Shown one piece after another: positions 13,401 through 26,700 of a stretch of 64,000 nt of DNA (the stretch's first letter is position 1; every line of letters starts with the position of its first letter). The stretch comes from Pelecanus crispus. Lineage: Eukaryota > Chordata > Aves > Pelecaniformes > Pelecanidae. Made by a program: the position numbers and the translations under genes. The stretch lies in assembly GCF_030463565.1 (NCBI RefSeq), contig NC_134643.1:82271721-82335720 (forward strand), read 5' to 3'. The notes under the pieces are model-generated. The model saw only the letters and a list, made by a program, of their open reading frames with translations. It had not been told where the DNA came from and searched no databases.

Positions 13401-16400
13401 TTGATGATATAAGACATGTTTACACAGCAAAGGAAGAGGTCCGATTTCCACATGTGCCAGCCTGAGCAACGAGAGCAGGGAAGGGATGGGCATTGGGCTT
13501 TGGTGTGTGGTTGGGACGGGAGTCAGCAGTCCTTCAAAGTATTGTGCTCTGTGTGGTTGCCTGAACTAAAGCCTGCATGGCTCACCTTCACTCTTACAGT
13601 TAACCATAAGCTAGCTGGGTTAGGCTATACAGACAGGATTTTATGTGTCTGCAGTCATATCTCCTATACCATCAGTTTTCAACTGCAGAGACAAGAAATC
13701 AAGTGCTGGAATGCTTTTCCTGAAGACCGTCTGGATCTTGTATGTTGGCACTTTGTGATCCTAGAAACACTGTTCAGCTTGGCAGAACTGGCCTAAAACC
13801 AGCAGTGCCTCAGGCCAGGAGGAAGGTTCACTGACCAAATAATGCAGAGGAAATCCTGGTGATGCTTTAATTTGTCTTGCATTGCTAGTAAAGCTAGATG
13901 AGTAAATCATAATGATTAATAAATCTGTTATGTCCTTCTTTCCTATTTGCAAACTGTCCGAGCAATTTTCTCAACTGCATTTGTTATTCAGAATTTTTCA
14001 CTGAGTAATTTCTGGAGATAATTCTTGTGTTTTTATCTTGTCTGGGAAGTTATGCTGTATCTGACACTGAAGCTGTTTTCATTAGAGACATAAATCTTTC
14101 TTTTGTTGTTTCAGAATCACATTTCCCATGCTACCATTTGCAATTACAGCTATGAAACTTGCTTTCTTTGACTGCTCTTCAACATCCATTTATCACTGGC
14201 TGTTTCAGCTGCTGTTGAAATGCTAGTAAACTGTATCACCCTTACATTTGGGACTAAACACCATACACAGAAGCATGAATGTACTTGCACAGAAATTAAA
14301 AGAGTGAATGAGCATCTATGAAGTTTCCTTTCATTGATAGAGTCGCTATAATTTGTGCATATAGTCTGTATTTTGTCTGAGTACCAAACCGATGTATGGC
14401 AGAAAGGTGAGGTCATCCATGGGCTGTGTATGTTGATAGCATGTCTCGAAGCATGTAGCATTACCATCACCCTTGCTATTTGCTCACCAGTCTCTAATGC
14501 GTCAATCCCTAATCAAAATGGCCTGTACAGGCACAGAGTAGACCTGAGAGACTTCTCCACTGACTAGAAAAGGCAGAAAGAAATAATTCATTATGGCAGT
14601 GATCCTTCAAACGGGGCATATGTAGTACAGTCATTGGAGCAATACTGGCCCAGGTTCAGCAGGAGTGGTGAGGAACGAGGCTAGCTGGACATCTGGTCCC
14701 CAGCTGGATGGCAGATGCTCCTTAAAGGCATCCCAGGAGACTGAGTCCCTGCAGATGGAGAGAAGGGAAAGTGGGTACCCACCTTTCCAGGCCAGTGCTC
14801 TAACCAACAGGGGTGTAAAGAAAAAGGAAGAGGGCAGGAAGGTGAACATGGACCGCTGCTTCATTCTGTACTTCAAAAGAAAGCATTGGCCACCACAGCC
14901 TTTCGGAGGGAGGAGAATCCTGAAAATATGCTCTGAGAATGGTTGCTAGGTCAGGAGCCTCAGGGAAAAGAGGAGGAGAAATATTTTGTTCCTTGATCAT
15001 AACTCAGCTTAGACACTAAGCTGCTCAGACGTCTTTGGGCATGCAGAAATGGAGATTACTTGTCTCCGGGATCAGGCTCCAGCTGAGAAAACGTTTCTGC
15101 AGGACACAGTTTTTGGAATTGGGTACCCGAATTCCACTGAGGTCTCACTGGCTACAGCCTCTTTGACCTCAGCTGATGTAAGTGTAAGGCTTTGGGGCAT
15201 GCTGCGCCAATGTGAGCAGAGCATTTTGTATCATGAAAGGAGAGGCTGGGACAGAAAAACTGTTTGCAGGAAAACGTCTTAGTGGAGGAATTTTGCCATT
15301 GTTGCTGGGATAGTATATTTTAGCGGTGTAATAAAGGGGACATTTTCTGACAAGCTCGAAGTCTAGAGCATTCACCTTGAATTAAGCAAAGGGTGGCAGT
15401 TGGAATAAGAATATCTGAACTCAAAAGCAAGCCAATGCATGCATGCAAAAACATTTGGCAATTGTTTAGTGGAACAACGACAGCCTTAATAGCACAGCAT
15501 TAGGCAGAGGGCCAAGAGGCAAAAATATTTGTAAATAGGGTTTGCTAATTTTTTCCACTGGCAAACATAGCAAAAGAGGGAGGGGGGAATTAGTGCTCTG
15601 AAGAGACAGGCCTGGGAGCACAGGTCCCTCTAGGTCTATGAACAGACTCCCTCTGTAATCCACATCCCAAATGCAAATAAGTGCGTGTGTGCGTGTCTCT
15701 ATGTGTGCGTGTCTCTGTGTGTGCATAGCAGAGGGATATAAAGAAGATGTGGTAAGGAGGCATTCCTAGAGTTCAGGAACAGGAGCTCTGAAGGGTAACA
15801 AAAAATGTAGAAGGAACCTTCCTCCTCCCCAGAAGTATGCCAAGGCCTAATTATGAAACCAATGCTGGCAGATGATCCTGAATATTTCCACTTATGGACC
15901 TGTCCTTTTGGAGGCTCTCTCATGGTGTTGACGTTTGGGAGCTGTTGGAGTGGTTGCATCTGTACCCCAGCTCTCTTCCTTCCCCTTCACAGCTTCCTCC
16001 TGCTGTGACTGTACGAAGGAGTTGTCATCTCAGACATGTACTCTGAAGCACACTGAGATAAGATGATTTGGGAGATCTGTAGCAGAACAGTCAGCAGCTG
16101 GGCCTGGATATACTGTCTCTCACATGTTACTGGGAGTTCTCTCTTCCACAACCCCTTTTCATTTAGAAAGAAAATATCCTGAGCAGATCCTGCCTATTCT
16201 GCGGCTGTTGCTGCTGCTCATACCTACACGGTGAACATGAGCTATGTGCTGCTGACAGAGAAATAGATGGAAGTCATTGGGCATGTCACTTCTGTAGAAA
16301 TCAAGGTATTAACCAGTCTTTGATTACAAAATAGCAGAGCTCTTCTTCCAGTTTGTTTCTGGTCACAAAGAGAAGTGCTTTTCACAGGAGTGTCAAAGTA

Positions 16401-18995
16401 TTGGCTGAAATTTTGGAGGAGCAGTCATTTGTCTCCTTTTTGACATTTGTACCTCAGATGATAAGACCTACTTTTGAGCCCACCTTTTGCTCCTTGCCAC
16501 AGTAAGAATGAGCTTGACTGTGATACAAATTTACTGCAGAAAAGGCCAGGCCACAGGGATTTTTTTGAACTTATGCAATGGATGAATTGAATGACCTCCT
16601 CAAATTCAACATCATACTGTTAATGTCTCTTCTTGACCCTGAAGCACAATAACTCATCTCTCTCATCTACACACATTTCATTATCCAATTAGATGATACT
16701 TGTATCTTAACTGGACTTGAACTGAAGCCTTTTGAGGTTCCCTTTTGAGGCAGAGCTATCTATTTCACTCTGGTGTCAACTTAGCCAAAACTCAAGCTCT
16801 GAATAATTTGTATCTAAATAGTGAAAAAAGGGTTCTTGCAACACACACTGTTCATATGAATAATATAAACTCTTACAAAAACCCAAAGGTGATTAATGAA
16901 AAACCTCCTGTTAACATTTACCTGACAAAAAGAAATAAAAAGGCATCTTAAAGGTGACAAGAAGGAGCTAATGGCTGTTTTACACAAATAATGCCAGTAT
17001 TTCAGCAGTACTCTCTAAATCATGGTCTGCCATTCTTCCTCCCTCTGAAATAATCTGAGCATGTATAAACTAAAAAAAAAGAAAAGAAATGTTCAAGGGA
17101 GAGCTTGCACACCTAGCAGCCCTTTCAGAGGGGACTGGGAGCACAGTAAACACAGAATGTGTTAAGCTAAAATTGTCACATGATGGGTAATAACATCCTG
17201 CTGGCTTATTTAGTTTTTCTACAGAATGTTTTGCACCACAAAGTTCTTACTTCCATGAGAGATAAGAAAATACATGACTGTGTAGAAGAGCTTGGGATGT
17301 CCATCCTATTTAAAACCAAACAATGTGCTGCATCCTTGCTGATGTACAGAAGTGAGGAGTGGGTTCTTGGGACAATCAGTCTTCTGAAACATTTTTTCAC
17401 AGTCAGTTTGGTGAAGTTCCAAGCACAGATTTTTGTGTCTCCTTTTTAATTTGTCTTCTGCATGCCTGAAGACTTCATGTCTGCCCATCTGTTTGCGGGA
17501 GGCTAGGCCAAATTCCCTCTCCAGGTCACTGATGCTGCATTGCAGCTAACTACGTAGGTGAGCATGCAGCACCTTTGCACCTTCCTGATTTTGGAGGGGA
17601 CCTGGGAGCCGTGCAGGAACCATGCAAGATAGCTGAAACACCTTTGGTCTCCACCAAACCTCTCCTGTTCCTCCTTTGGCATGTGTTAGCCCTGGGCCAG
17701 TGCAGTAGTGATGTAGAATTAGTAGCAAGCCATCCAGTTTGGTCTGGGGGTCCTATAGCCCATGTTTGCCTGCAGACTTGGTCTGCAGGAACCTGGAACT
17801 TGGTCCTGGGAGTTCAAGAAGTTGTACTTATTTATTAATGCATTTAATAAATATTGAAAGAGTAAAACGTCATGGGCTGACCCTCATTGCTCTTTGCAGA
17901 GAGTACAAAAGGTTGCTTACAGTGAGATCAAGAAGCAAGCCCCCCAGCTCACTGCTTTTGTGGCTTGTGACTGAATCCCACTAAAAACAACTTGTGATTT
18001 ATTTCAGCTGCATAATAATATTACAAAGTAATAAAAATAAAGGCATATTTAATGATGTCCTTCCATTAAATGGTATGCCCTGGCTGTCTACCAATGGCTC
18101 TACAGACCTACTGGCGCCTGTGTCAAGACTCTTTCTTTCAGCATGGGGAGAGACATTAAATACCATGATAGAGTCCTATGTACTACCAGGTTATGCTGCA
18201 CAATTCATTTCCATTAGGCAAGTCATTTTTTTCCTTTCCTTGGCCATTGCAACTTTGTTATGCTAATAAATACACTTGTGTAGTGGGACCCAATTTAAAC
18301 AAAGATTTGACATAGTAACTTTGCTGGACACATCCAGAATGGGACATCTGGGTCTCATCACAGCCAAAGGTCTCTTCTCTCACCCTCTCATCTCACAACA
18401 TATCAGTGCTCTCAAGCACAGCTCTCTTCAAGTCTGCAGTATGCATTTGTTATTTTCATTATTAGCTGAAAAAAACCATGCAATCCCTGTTCAGAAAGGG
18501 AAAGGAAGAAGGGTTTTCAATTGTACAGGGAACTGGAGAAAAAATGAGGAGGAGAGAGGAATTACAACGGTGGGACAGAAACCATTTATTGGCATCCTCC
18601 TTCTCAAAGGATTCAGAAGCATTTTACAAACTGGATACAGATCACTTCTCCAAAAAACAAAATGCTGCCATCTCTTGGGTAAAAGTACAGTGGTGGTGCT
18701 TGCTCTCCCAGTGTACAACTCAATGTGTGTGGTGGATACTGCCCCAAACAGCAGCTCAGCAAGGGAGGGCTGAGCAGGCAGGATTACAGTCCACCAGTGG
18801 TTCAGAGTCTCAAAAGCTGTTTCTGTGAAATGTGCAATGGCACATGCTTGTTAGGATCTCCATTTTCTGTCCTTGCTGCGCTACTTGGGGTAGGCTGGAA
18901 GTTACTCTCAAGCAGCCAAAGTGAGCAGCTTTTCCCCATACACACTACCACGTGCTGATGTGCTGCAGAAAACACCTGGAATTGCACGTGCTTTT
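10416..18995. other. intergenic DNA, no gene recognised
   Basis: Open frames of up to about 165 codons occur by chance but resemble no protein family I know and lack coherent exon boundaries. A GT-rich microsatellite lies near 15.7 kb. No mobile element was recognised. Confidence 0.5.
15680..15727 (+). repeat. (GT)n-rich imperfect microsatellite
   Basis: Alternating TG/CG dinucleotides interrupted by 'tctcta' and 'tctctg', i.e. a diverged (TG)n tract with two copies of a 'gtgtgcgtgtctct' sub-unit. Confidence 0.75.
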
Positions 18996-19035
18996 ACATC
19001 ACGTCACATCACATCACGTCACGTCACGTCACATC
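18996..19035 (+). repeat. (ACRTC)8 pentanucleotide microsatellite
   Basis: Eight head-to-tail pentamers, each either ACATC or ACGTC. The four ACGTC units are each followed by A, so the minus strand reads TGACGT at four positions 5 or 15 bases apart. The A/G alternation at one position in the unit looks like CpG decay within the array. Confidence 0.9.
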
Positions 19036-20484
19036 ACAGCTTCTGTATCCACCTTGGACAACACCCAGTAACCGGCACTAAAGCTGTCCACGCTGTGGCA
19101 TCGGTCTGCTTCACCAGCCTGCCACGTTCCTATCTAGGGGCACTGCAAGCAGATAGGGAGATGCTGAAGTGCCTGGAGGTCAGAAACAGAGTGTTTGAGG
19201 GTGGCGGTACTGGACTTGCCCTGCTTGAATAAATGCCAAATATGCAGAGGAGGGAGGCAGGGAAGAGGGCAGGCAAGGCAGCTGGCTTCAGACACAAAAC
19301 CTCAGCAGAGTTTCCAGGGTCTGGAGCTGCCATCGGGGGCTTGCAGTGTAGGTGTTGTGCAGTGTGAGATTAAAGCTAACAACCAGGAATGATACCACCA
19401 CGAAGGTCCTCAGTGCTATGTAAAGGGCTCGGTTCACCTCTGGCTCACAGATGGTTTCCCACATACCAAGTTACCAGCACCGCTTTCTGTAGCACTTGTA
19501 TTTTCCTTGACAGTTTCCCATCCAAGGATCCAGCAATGTCGACCTTGGTTAATTATTCCCAGAGGGAACATATATGCACAGCACCCTCCCACACGAAGCC
19601 ACGCTGCCAGATGAATCCCAACCTGTTCCAGAGGTCGAGGAAAAGGAGCCTGGGGGCAGGGAAAGCAGCTCTGCCCACTTGCTGCTCTCTCTGAATGACC
19701 CCTTCATGTGCCATCTGGGTTTCCTCTCTTCTTAGATCAGACCGAACTATGACATTCTGTTTACTTCTGTTTTTAGGCTGAAGAGCCAAGTGAGTTTGGC
19801 ACCGTCACTCTTCCATTTACAAATCAGTGGCCAATGCTGGATATATTTCATTTATTTTTTATCCTCTTCTTATAAGATATTGTTTATTTAGTCACAGGAA
19901 CAAAGCGTAAATGATTACAGCAAGGTTTCTGCCAAGCATTTTTGGTGCACTCCAGAGAGTGCCCCTTCTCATGCCATGATTGGATCCAGTCATCAGCAGT
20001 GGAGCCCCTTTTTGAGAGGGGAAAAAAAATGTTCTTCAAAGTGCTACTGTCTTCTGGCTCTTCTGTTCCTCAGCAATGGTCCTGAGTGACAAGTTTTGTA
20101 ACTTGGCTAGGCTGGGGAGCAAAGCCTCATGGCAGGCAGCCTGGGCCGTCTCTCCTAACAAACCCAGTGTTTACTGAATTTGTGTGCTTAACAGAGACCT
20201 CATGCTCTCTTGCTTCATTTCTCATGACAGCCTGCTATTAAATTCACCCGACATATTAGCACAATGAGGATTTAATAACATATTACATAATTATTACATA
20301 TTCTATAAATACAATATAAATGGGCATATTATGTTATACAGAATTAACATGTTTTAGAGCAGCTTCCTTTGCAGTCATTCCCCAGTCACGGTGGTCTTGA
20401 TAAAAGGATAAAATGGTAATAATGAACACATACTGAAGCAAAACGTTTAATAGTTGATGTTTTCTTTATACCTCATACATAAGT
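19036..20484. other. intergenic DNA, no gene recognised
   Basis: No gene seen. About 20275-20345 is AT-rich with repeated 'ttacat' and 'tataaat' words. The rest is unremarkable. Confidence 0.5.
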
Positions 20485-20682
20485 AAGGAGAAGGAGAAGG
20501 AGAAAGAGAGGAAGGAGGAGAAGGGGAAGGGGAAGGAGAAGGGGGAGGGAAAAGGGGAAGGGGAAAAGGAAGGAGAAAGAGGAAGAGAAGGAGAAGGAGA
20601 AGGAGGAGAAGGAGAAGGAGAAGGAGAAGGAGAAGGAGAAGGAGAAGGAGAAGGAGAAGGAGAAGGAGAAGGAAAGGGAGAG
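20485..20682 (+). repeat. 198-bp uninterrupted polypurine tract, (GGAGAA)n core
   Basis: Every base from 20485 to 20682 is A or G. The right half is a regular GGAGAA/GAAGGA hexamer array and the left half is a degenerate version with GGGGAA and AAAGAG units. The opposite strand is all pyrimidine, which explains long spurious Leu- or Pro/Ser-rich frames there. Long mirror-like R:Y tracts can form triplex (H-) DNA; that is known of the sequence class and not tested here. Confidence 0.95.
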
Positions 20683-21724
20683 CCCAGCATTTTTCCCTTC
20701 CCACTTTGCATTTTACTGAAATTGCAGGTCTAGCCAGTTCTGAGACCTAATACAAACTAACTCCCGAGAGCTGGGAGTGTGTGACTCAAGGAGACTGGCT
20801 GGCTAGGTGCAGGGCCTAACCTTTAATCTGCCTTGATCGCTCCTCCAGGATCTCTTTCAAAAAGTCTTTTTCTGCACTCTAATGTTCTGCCAATCATAAT
20901 TTGTATTTCTGAACGCATGAAAGAACCGTTTCCTGTCTCTGGTGGAAAAAGGGAGGGGAAAAAAAGTATTTAAAGTCAAAACGAAATTTTTCTTTTAAAG
21001 CCTACTACAGGAAAACAAAAGCCGTTTCCATTACAGGCACAGTTCAGGCGTCTCTTTAAAAGCAATCACACACGGGAGGTGTTAACAAGCCATGTGCACG
21101 GGGTTACATTCTCTTTTCCATTCAAGTGTCAGCTTTGCTAGCTTGCAATCGGAGGCAAATCAGCGATCCACGGCTGAGCACATCAGAAAGGTATGATGTA
21201 ATGGGCCCTGCGCTCAATCCATCCTTCATGAGGGCAGCAGAGCCCCGTCCCATCGAGTTAATCATTGACATGAAAGAATCGCCTGGGCAGCAACACGGGA
21301 GGGGGCTCAGGAGGGGAGCGTGTAACACGCCCACCGCCCCGAGCTGAAGCTGTGGAAATTTTTCTCTCTTACCCAGCCACCGAAGTCTTGAGGAGGTGCT
21401 TGGCACCACCAGGAAAAAGGCTCTTTGATGGGAATTGGATGCCAGTTCCCTGTTTGGAGGTGCTGGTTTATGTGTAGCAGCTCCCCACCACCACTCGGCT
21501 AATCTCTATTACATATCTACAGACAAAACAGCTACTTGGCATTGTGTTGCGGATGTCTGCAACTTTTGCCAGGACGTTGAACAGAGGCCAGGAACTTGGG
21601 TGGAGACAGGAGCCAGAAGGTCATCTGGGGTTGCTGCTCTTTGTTAGAGCTAAATAACGTTGTGAATGTATTAAGCCCTTTTCCACGCACTGATTTTATT
21701 TTTTTTTCAATGCCTTCAATGGTC

Positions 21725-21744
21725 TTTTTTTTTTTTTTTTTTTT
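21725..21744. repeat. T20 homopolymer
   Basis: Twenty consecutive T. Simple repeat. Confidence 0.9.
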
Positions 21745-23160
21745 CACTGGGCTGGATTCATGTACAAATATGCAAGGCAGAGCAGTCTGCTCATTTGCAC
21801 TTAGCATGAAACCCTGAGTTTGAGGTTTTTTTAGAGAAAAAACGCACCAACATACTCACTGCAAAGGTTTGCTTTGTGAGAACAAGAACTTGGGTGCTTT
21901 GTCATTTCCTCTCTTTCAGACACCGATCAGACACTCACCTTCACGAAACTATCAGACGATCTCATTATTGTTCCCTAAGAGGAGAAGTTTAAAAAAAAAA
22001 AAAAAGCTGGAAGTGGGCTGAAGCAAATTGTGGCATCTGGAATTGCAAAGCTGCTGCTGGATCCTACAGCCCTGCTGAGCACTGGTCACGCTGCTGGAAC
22101 ACCCTGGTGGGGACTGAAAAGTGGCACGAGTAAGATTTGCATTTTATACAACTGATGTTATTAAACGAGTTCTGTGGCTGCATGGATGTATCTGCTTATT
22201 CTGACCTGTAAGATGCCAAAGTTTACATATATATTATTGAGTTGTTAGTGTGGATGTCCTTCATAAAACAGGCTGCAGATGAAAGGAGGTTAATGCCTTA
22301 GCAAGGCAAATTGTGGTTTCTTCCCATGTCAAATTACAGCAAAATAGTTACAGACTGACAGGGAGACAGTGAAAAAATCTGTTATTAGGAAAAATCATGT
22401 TATATGCTTCTTTTTGACACCATGGGAAGTGCATGGCTGGGTGAACATGTGGTATTCAGGGATTCATGGCAGGTGGTTCTCTTCACTGGTGAGACTGATG
22501 TTCCTGTGGCTGCAGACAAGTGGCTTCTTCCTTTTTTTAATTCAAATATTATTTTGTCCGTGAACACGTACTGTCTATTGAAATCTACCCACCCCCTGCT
22601 CCACTGACTAGGGTGCAACAGCCAGAGGAGATGTGTTGTTGAGGTTGACATCACCAGGCTTTTTGGTGCTGGGGGACAACCCTATTCTGCACCAGGTAGG
22701 ACAATTTAGATGTGAACATCCTCACTCCATTTTTCCTTCAGCCCATGTTTTTTAGCCAGTCCTTTCCCTGACAGATAGTGTGCAGTAAGATAGAAAAACC
22801 ACAGCATGGTCCTAAAACATCCCAGGTATTCTCTGCAGTCATCTCTGCTGAGTATGGCCTGATGTGTTTGGGATGGGATGCAAACAAATGCCGCTGGCCA
22901 TCAGAAAATCCCACATTACCTCAGGTGTTTCCTAAATTGCGTTCTGTGATGGACACCCTCCTGATCCTTGGCAGTCCTGGGGGAGCTTGTGATGATGCAT
23001 CCTTTGTGAGGCCCCTCTCTCAGGAAGAGCTTTGTGTCGCTTCCTTGGTATATAAAAGGCAACAAAAATGTTATGTGTTACCCACCTCCATGCTCCAGTT
23101 CATCCCTGGAACAGGATTGCTTTGTGTCAGGCAAAAAAAGTCCTTGTGTATAAGATGTAA

Positions 23161-23262
23161 ATACATATGTATCCCTATATAGCTATATATAGAGATATAT
23201 GGATACATATACATAATAAATAATAACATGTATATTTTATTAATTATTAAATAATTAATATG
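23161..23262. repeat. AT-rich low-complexity patch
   Basis: Built of TATA, ATACAT, TAATAA and TTAATTA words, with several short palindromes such as 'ctatatagctatatatag'. Likely a decayed (TA)n/(ATACAT)n microsatellite. Confidence 0.75.
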
Positions 23263-26200
23263 TGTGGGTTTGGTTTTTTTTCTCCTCTGGACTCTTCCTG
23301 GATGACAGGTGTCGTAACAAAATATTTTATTCATGGCTATGTTTATCCAGACCATGGCACCATTTTCCAGAGACATTATCTAATTCTAAGATCTGATAGA
23401 CTCTTAGAATAAGATTTTGTGGTAACCACAAATAACAAAGGCAGAAAGATTGAGGGAAGGTGAAAAGGCTGATCTTGATTTGCAGCAGGCAAGCTAAAAA
23501 TTCCCTGCAGTCTCAATCTTATGTCCCAGCCTCTTTATGCTGCTTCGCTGTTTAGTAGGGCTTCTTTTTTTTTAAAGGACAAGACAAATTGTCTAGCCGC
23601 AAGAATTTAAACAATGCTTTTAATCTGAGTGAAGAAATGTGCTTGTAGTGCTTGGCTGCCTTTAAAGTCTACTATTGCAATATCTCAGCAAAAGGTGCAT
23701 TCGTAGAAGGGGGAGCTGTAGCTTAATGTAGCTGCGCTGTAAAGTGTATTTATCTCCACTGCGCTTGATTTACAGTTCTCAATAACCCCCTTGCCATTTT
23801 TTCGGCTGAGAAACCTTCAGAGGTGGTGCCTGCCATGGAGGTAGGGGGAGGTACACCGCTCCCCCCAGCGCTGCCCTGGTCCGAGTGGCACTGTCCCCAC
23901 CATCCTGCAGCCAGACAAGCCAGCTGACAATTGATGTAGGTTTTTAAATAACCTGTATTTTCAGAAAAGGGAAATTTCACTGCAGCTTTTTACCCTGAAA
24001 CCACAGGGAAATGCACTGAACCGCACAAATTTTTCTTGAACAGAAATCAGATTTTACTCCCCGAGGACTGGTGACATCTTGATCCTCTTTTTACATGGCT
24101 CAAGTACCTGACATGAGCCTCTCCACCCTTTGTCTCCACCTCTATCCTTCCTCTCTTAGCCCAACATACTCTGTTTCACAGGGTATTGCTAGTGAGCTTT
24201 TGTGTGCACGTGTCTGCACAGCCATGTCAGCTCTGTATGAGTGGGTTGTATAAAAGGTTGTATAAAATCCTGTTAAAGGACAGAGATTCAGATAGTGTCT
24301 CTCGTTTCTCCTTAGGGGAGACAGCGCCGGATGCTGCTGCCGATAACAGCATCCTCGTGCTGCTCCGGGACCCAGCCTGGTGCACCAACAGACTGGTGGG
24401 AGCAAAGGGGAGTCGCCAGCATTTAATTCCTGGAGTTCCCCGCTTTCCTCAACATGCCAAAACATGCTTCTCGTGGTTCTTGGGGTGCATGAAGAATTTG
24501 ATACGTGGCTTGTAAGGTCAGAAGGGTTGGCCATTCCTGGGTACGCACATTTTCTTAACACCCGTTTGGGAGGGTCTATGCACTGTGTCAGCAAAAACAG
24601 CTCTGCACACAGATACACATCCACATATTGGAATGAAGGGAGACAGATGGTCTCTATTACCTCGTGTAACCAAACGCAGGATGCAGATGATCCGAAACAA
24701 TTAGAATGGGAGTTTTCCTATCACAGAGTTTTAAAGAGATTTCATTCATCACATACTTAGTGGCATGGCTCCAGCTCCAAGGACGTATCTGAGACAGGGA
24801 TTTAAAAATATTCATAATAAAGTTTTTCTGCTCAGTATAATGTTATGATTTTAAAGTGTAAAATGGCTGGACTCTTTAAAACCAGAAGCAAGTGCTATGC
24901 ACCATCCTGATCCTGTGAGTTTCCCTTTTCCAACGGGATCATGAGAGTGTTTCTCCACTTTCTTCATGCCAAATACCACCTACATTTTTAGGAAAATGAG
25001 TCAGGAGACCAATTATATTACCACTGCCACAATGGTTTCATTTACAGCAGCAAAACACCGGGCTGATCTTTGCACACCTGTGTATTTTCGTATTTTCTCC
25101 ATTTTGCCTCCTGGCTGCTATGCTGTGAGAATGCGCGTGGCTTTTATTTTTGAAAATAGTTTTTATTGGTACATGGATCCTCTCCTGAAGTTTCAGGGAC
25201 CACTAGAGGTCCCCAGCCAGCGCTGCAAAACACTTGCCCGGGGCACTCCTTTCCAAACGCCAGTTTACCTTGGCCCATCACCGTTGCAGTGGGACGAACT
25301 ACTGTCTTTGGCCTCTCGCCGATGTAATTGCGCGGGAAGGAATGTCACATTTGTACCAAGCTGGGGAAAATATTTATTTAGCAGGTGCGTATGTGTTGGT
25401 TTTACCCCCCGACCACTGAAGCTGCTCAGCGTTTTGGAATGTTCCTTGCCTTTATGGAGGCGATTAATGGGCAGAGTGAATGTTGTTATCCTATAAACAC
25501 AGCTGATCACATGAACCTGCCACTTCTCAGCGCCTCCTTATAAGAGAAAGGGATGGGTTTGGAAAAGATCATCTGAAAGAGGGACCTAGAGAATCAGACC
25601 TTTAAATCCATATTTAGGGCCTGAGCTAATTTTTTTTAGAAGTGTTGCTCCTAAGTAACTCCTCCAGTTCAGTAGAAGACATTGTAATAAAAAATCTGTG
25701 CGTATGCATGCCATATATTATAAATCACTTCATCTCCTATTGAAGCACGGCCACTTCTGGGCAAAAACACGGCAGATGTTTAACATGTCATGTCACAGCA
25801 GCCCTCTGTAGCAGATTTCAGTGGGACAGGAAGAATGCCATGAAACTGCAAGAAGGATTTAGTTAGGCGAGACATAATTACCAAAGCTGGACTATGTCCA
25901 GGACACTGGGGCAAACCCTCCTGCCTTTGCAAATTTGATTTTAACAACTTTAATTTTAAACACCTGATAGTCGTATTTCTTGCCAAGGGAACAGATTGCT
26001 GAAAGTAAGAGAGGCAGCATTTCCTAAGAAAAAAAAAACTCAGAAAATGAAGAAAGGGAAAAAAAAAGGTTTCCTCCTATATGGTTTGTGACACCTCAGT
26101 GGGAAACCATGAAATATCCACTGCAGAAACACATTTTCTGGGCTGTAGGTCAGCTCAGCTTATACTATTACCCCACAGCCCGAGCCAGTATTTTGTGCGT

Positions 26201-26629
26201 GGAAGTGATGAATTGTAGAAAGTGGAACAGCACAAGGGGATCAGTGTAGGCAGGCCAAGGTCAGAGCAGCGCAGAAACAAAACAAGAATAACCTGCCTAA
26301 AAAGAAGAGAATTCAACTTCTTTTGCTATTAAAACATATTTGTGCACCAGCATTTATTGATGACATTGCAAATACCCACATCCAACAACCAAATGGTTCA
26401 ACACACCGGCCTGCTTATGTGGAGTTCAACTGTGTCTACTACGGCATTGCAACAAAACAAGAAAAGCAAAAATGAATACTGAAAGAAAGCACCTTGTATA
26501 ACACAGACCCTCTGAATCTCAGGAGGAACGTTGTTGACCTTGGCTACCCCTGAGGTTTGCCACGTGAGCAGAGCAAATAATTTCCCACAGCAGTTTGCAA
26601 GCTTTGGAATAAGCAAGTCTCAATCCTGC

Positions 26630-26700
26630 TTTAGTGCAGGGGGATGGAGTAGGTGACTTCCCAGGTTCCCTTCCAGCCAAACATTTCTGTGATATTAAGG
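26630..26700 (+). mobile_element. decayed CR1 3' tail
   Basis: 'ggggatggagtaggtgactt', 'ccaggttcccttccagccaa' and 'catttctgtgatat' follow the CR1 tail order (GGACTAGATGACCTC..GGTCCCTTCCAACCCAAACCATTCTGTGAT). It is an old, diverged fragment with no ORF left. Confidence 0.65.

Larger units (their letters stand above)
20683..26629. other. intergenic DNA, no gene recognised
   Basis: No gene recognised. It includes a T20 run, an AT-rich patch at 23.2 kb, and two stretches (about 21130-21340 and 23600-23790) that look less degenerate than their surroundings but carry no coding signal. The 176-codon open frame at 24966-25496 has no recognisable domain. Confidence 0.45.

Noticed and set aside
20447-20711. 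Poly-Leu and Pro/Ser-rich open frames on the minus strand
   Set aside because: They are translations of the pyrimidine strand of the (GGAGAA)n microsatellite.
24966-25496. 176-codon plus-strand frame
   Set aside because: The longest frame in the left flank, but it matches no family I know, has no promoter or exon context and overlaps other open frames.
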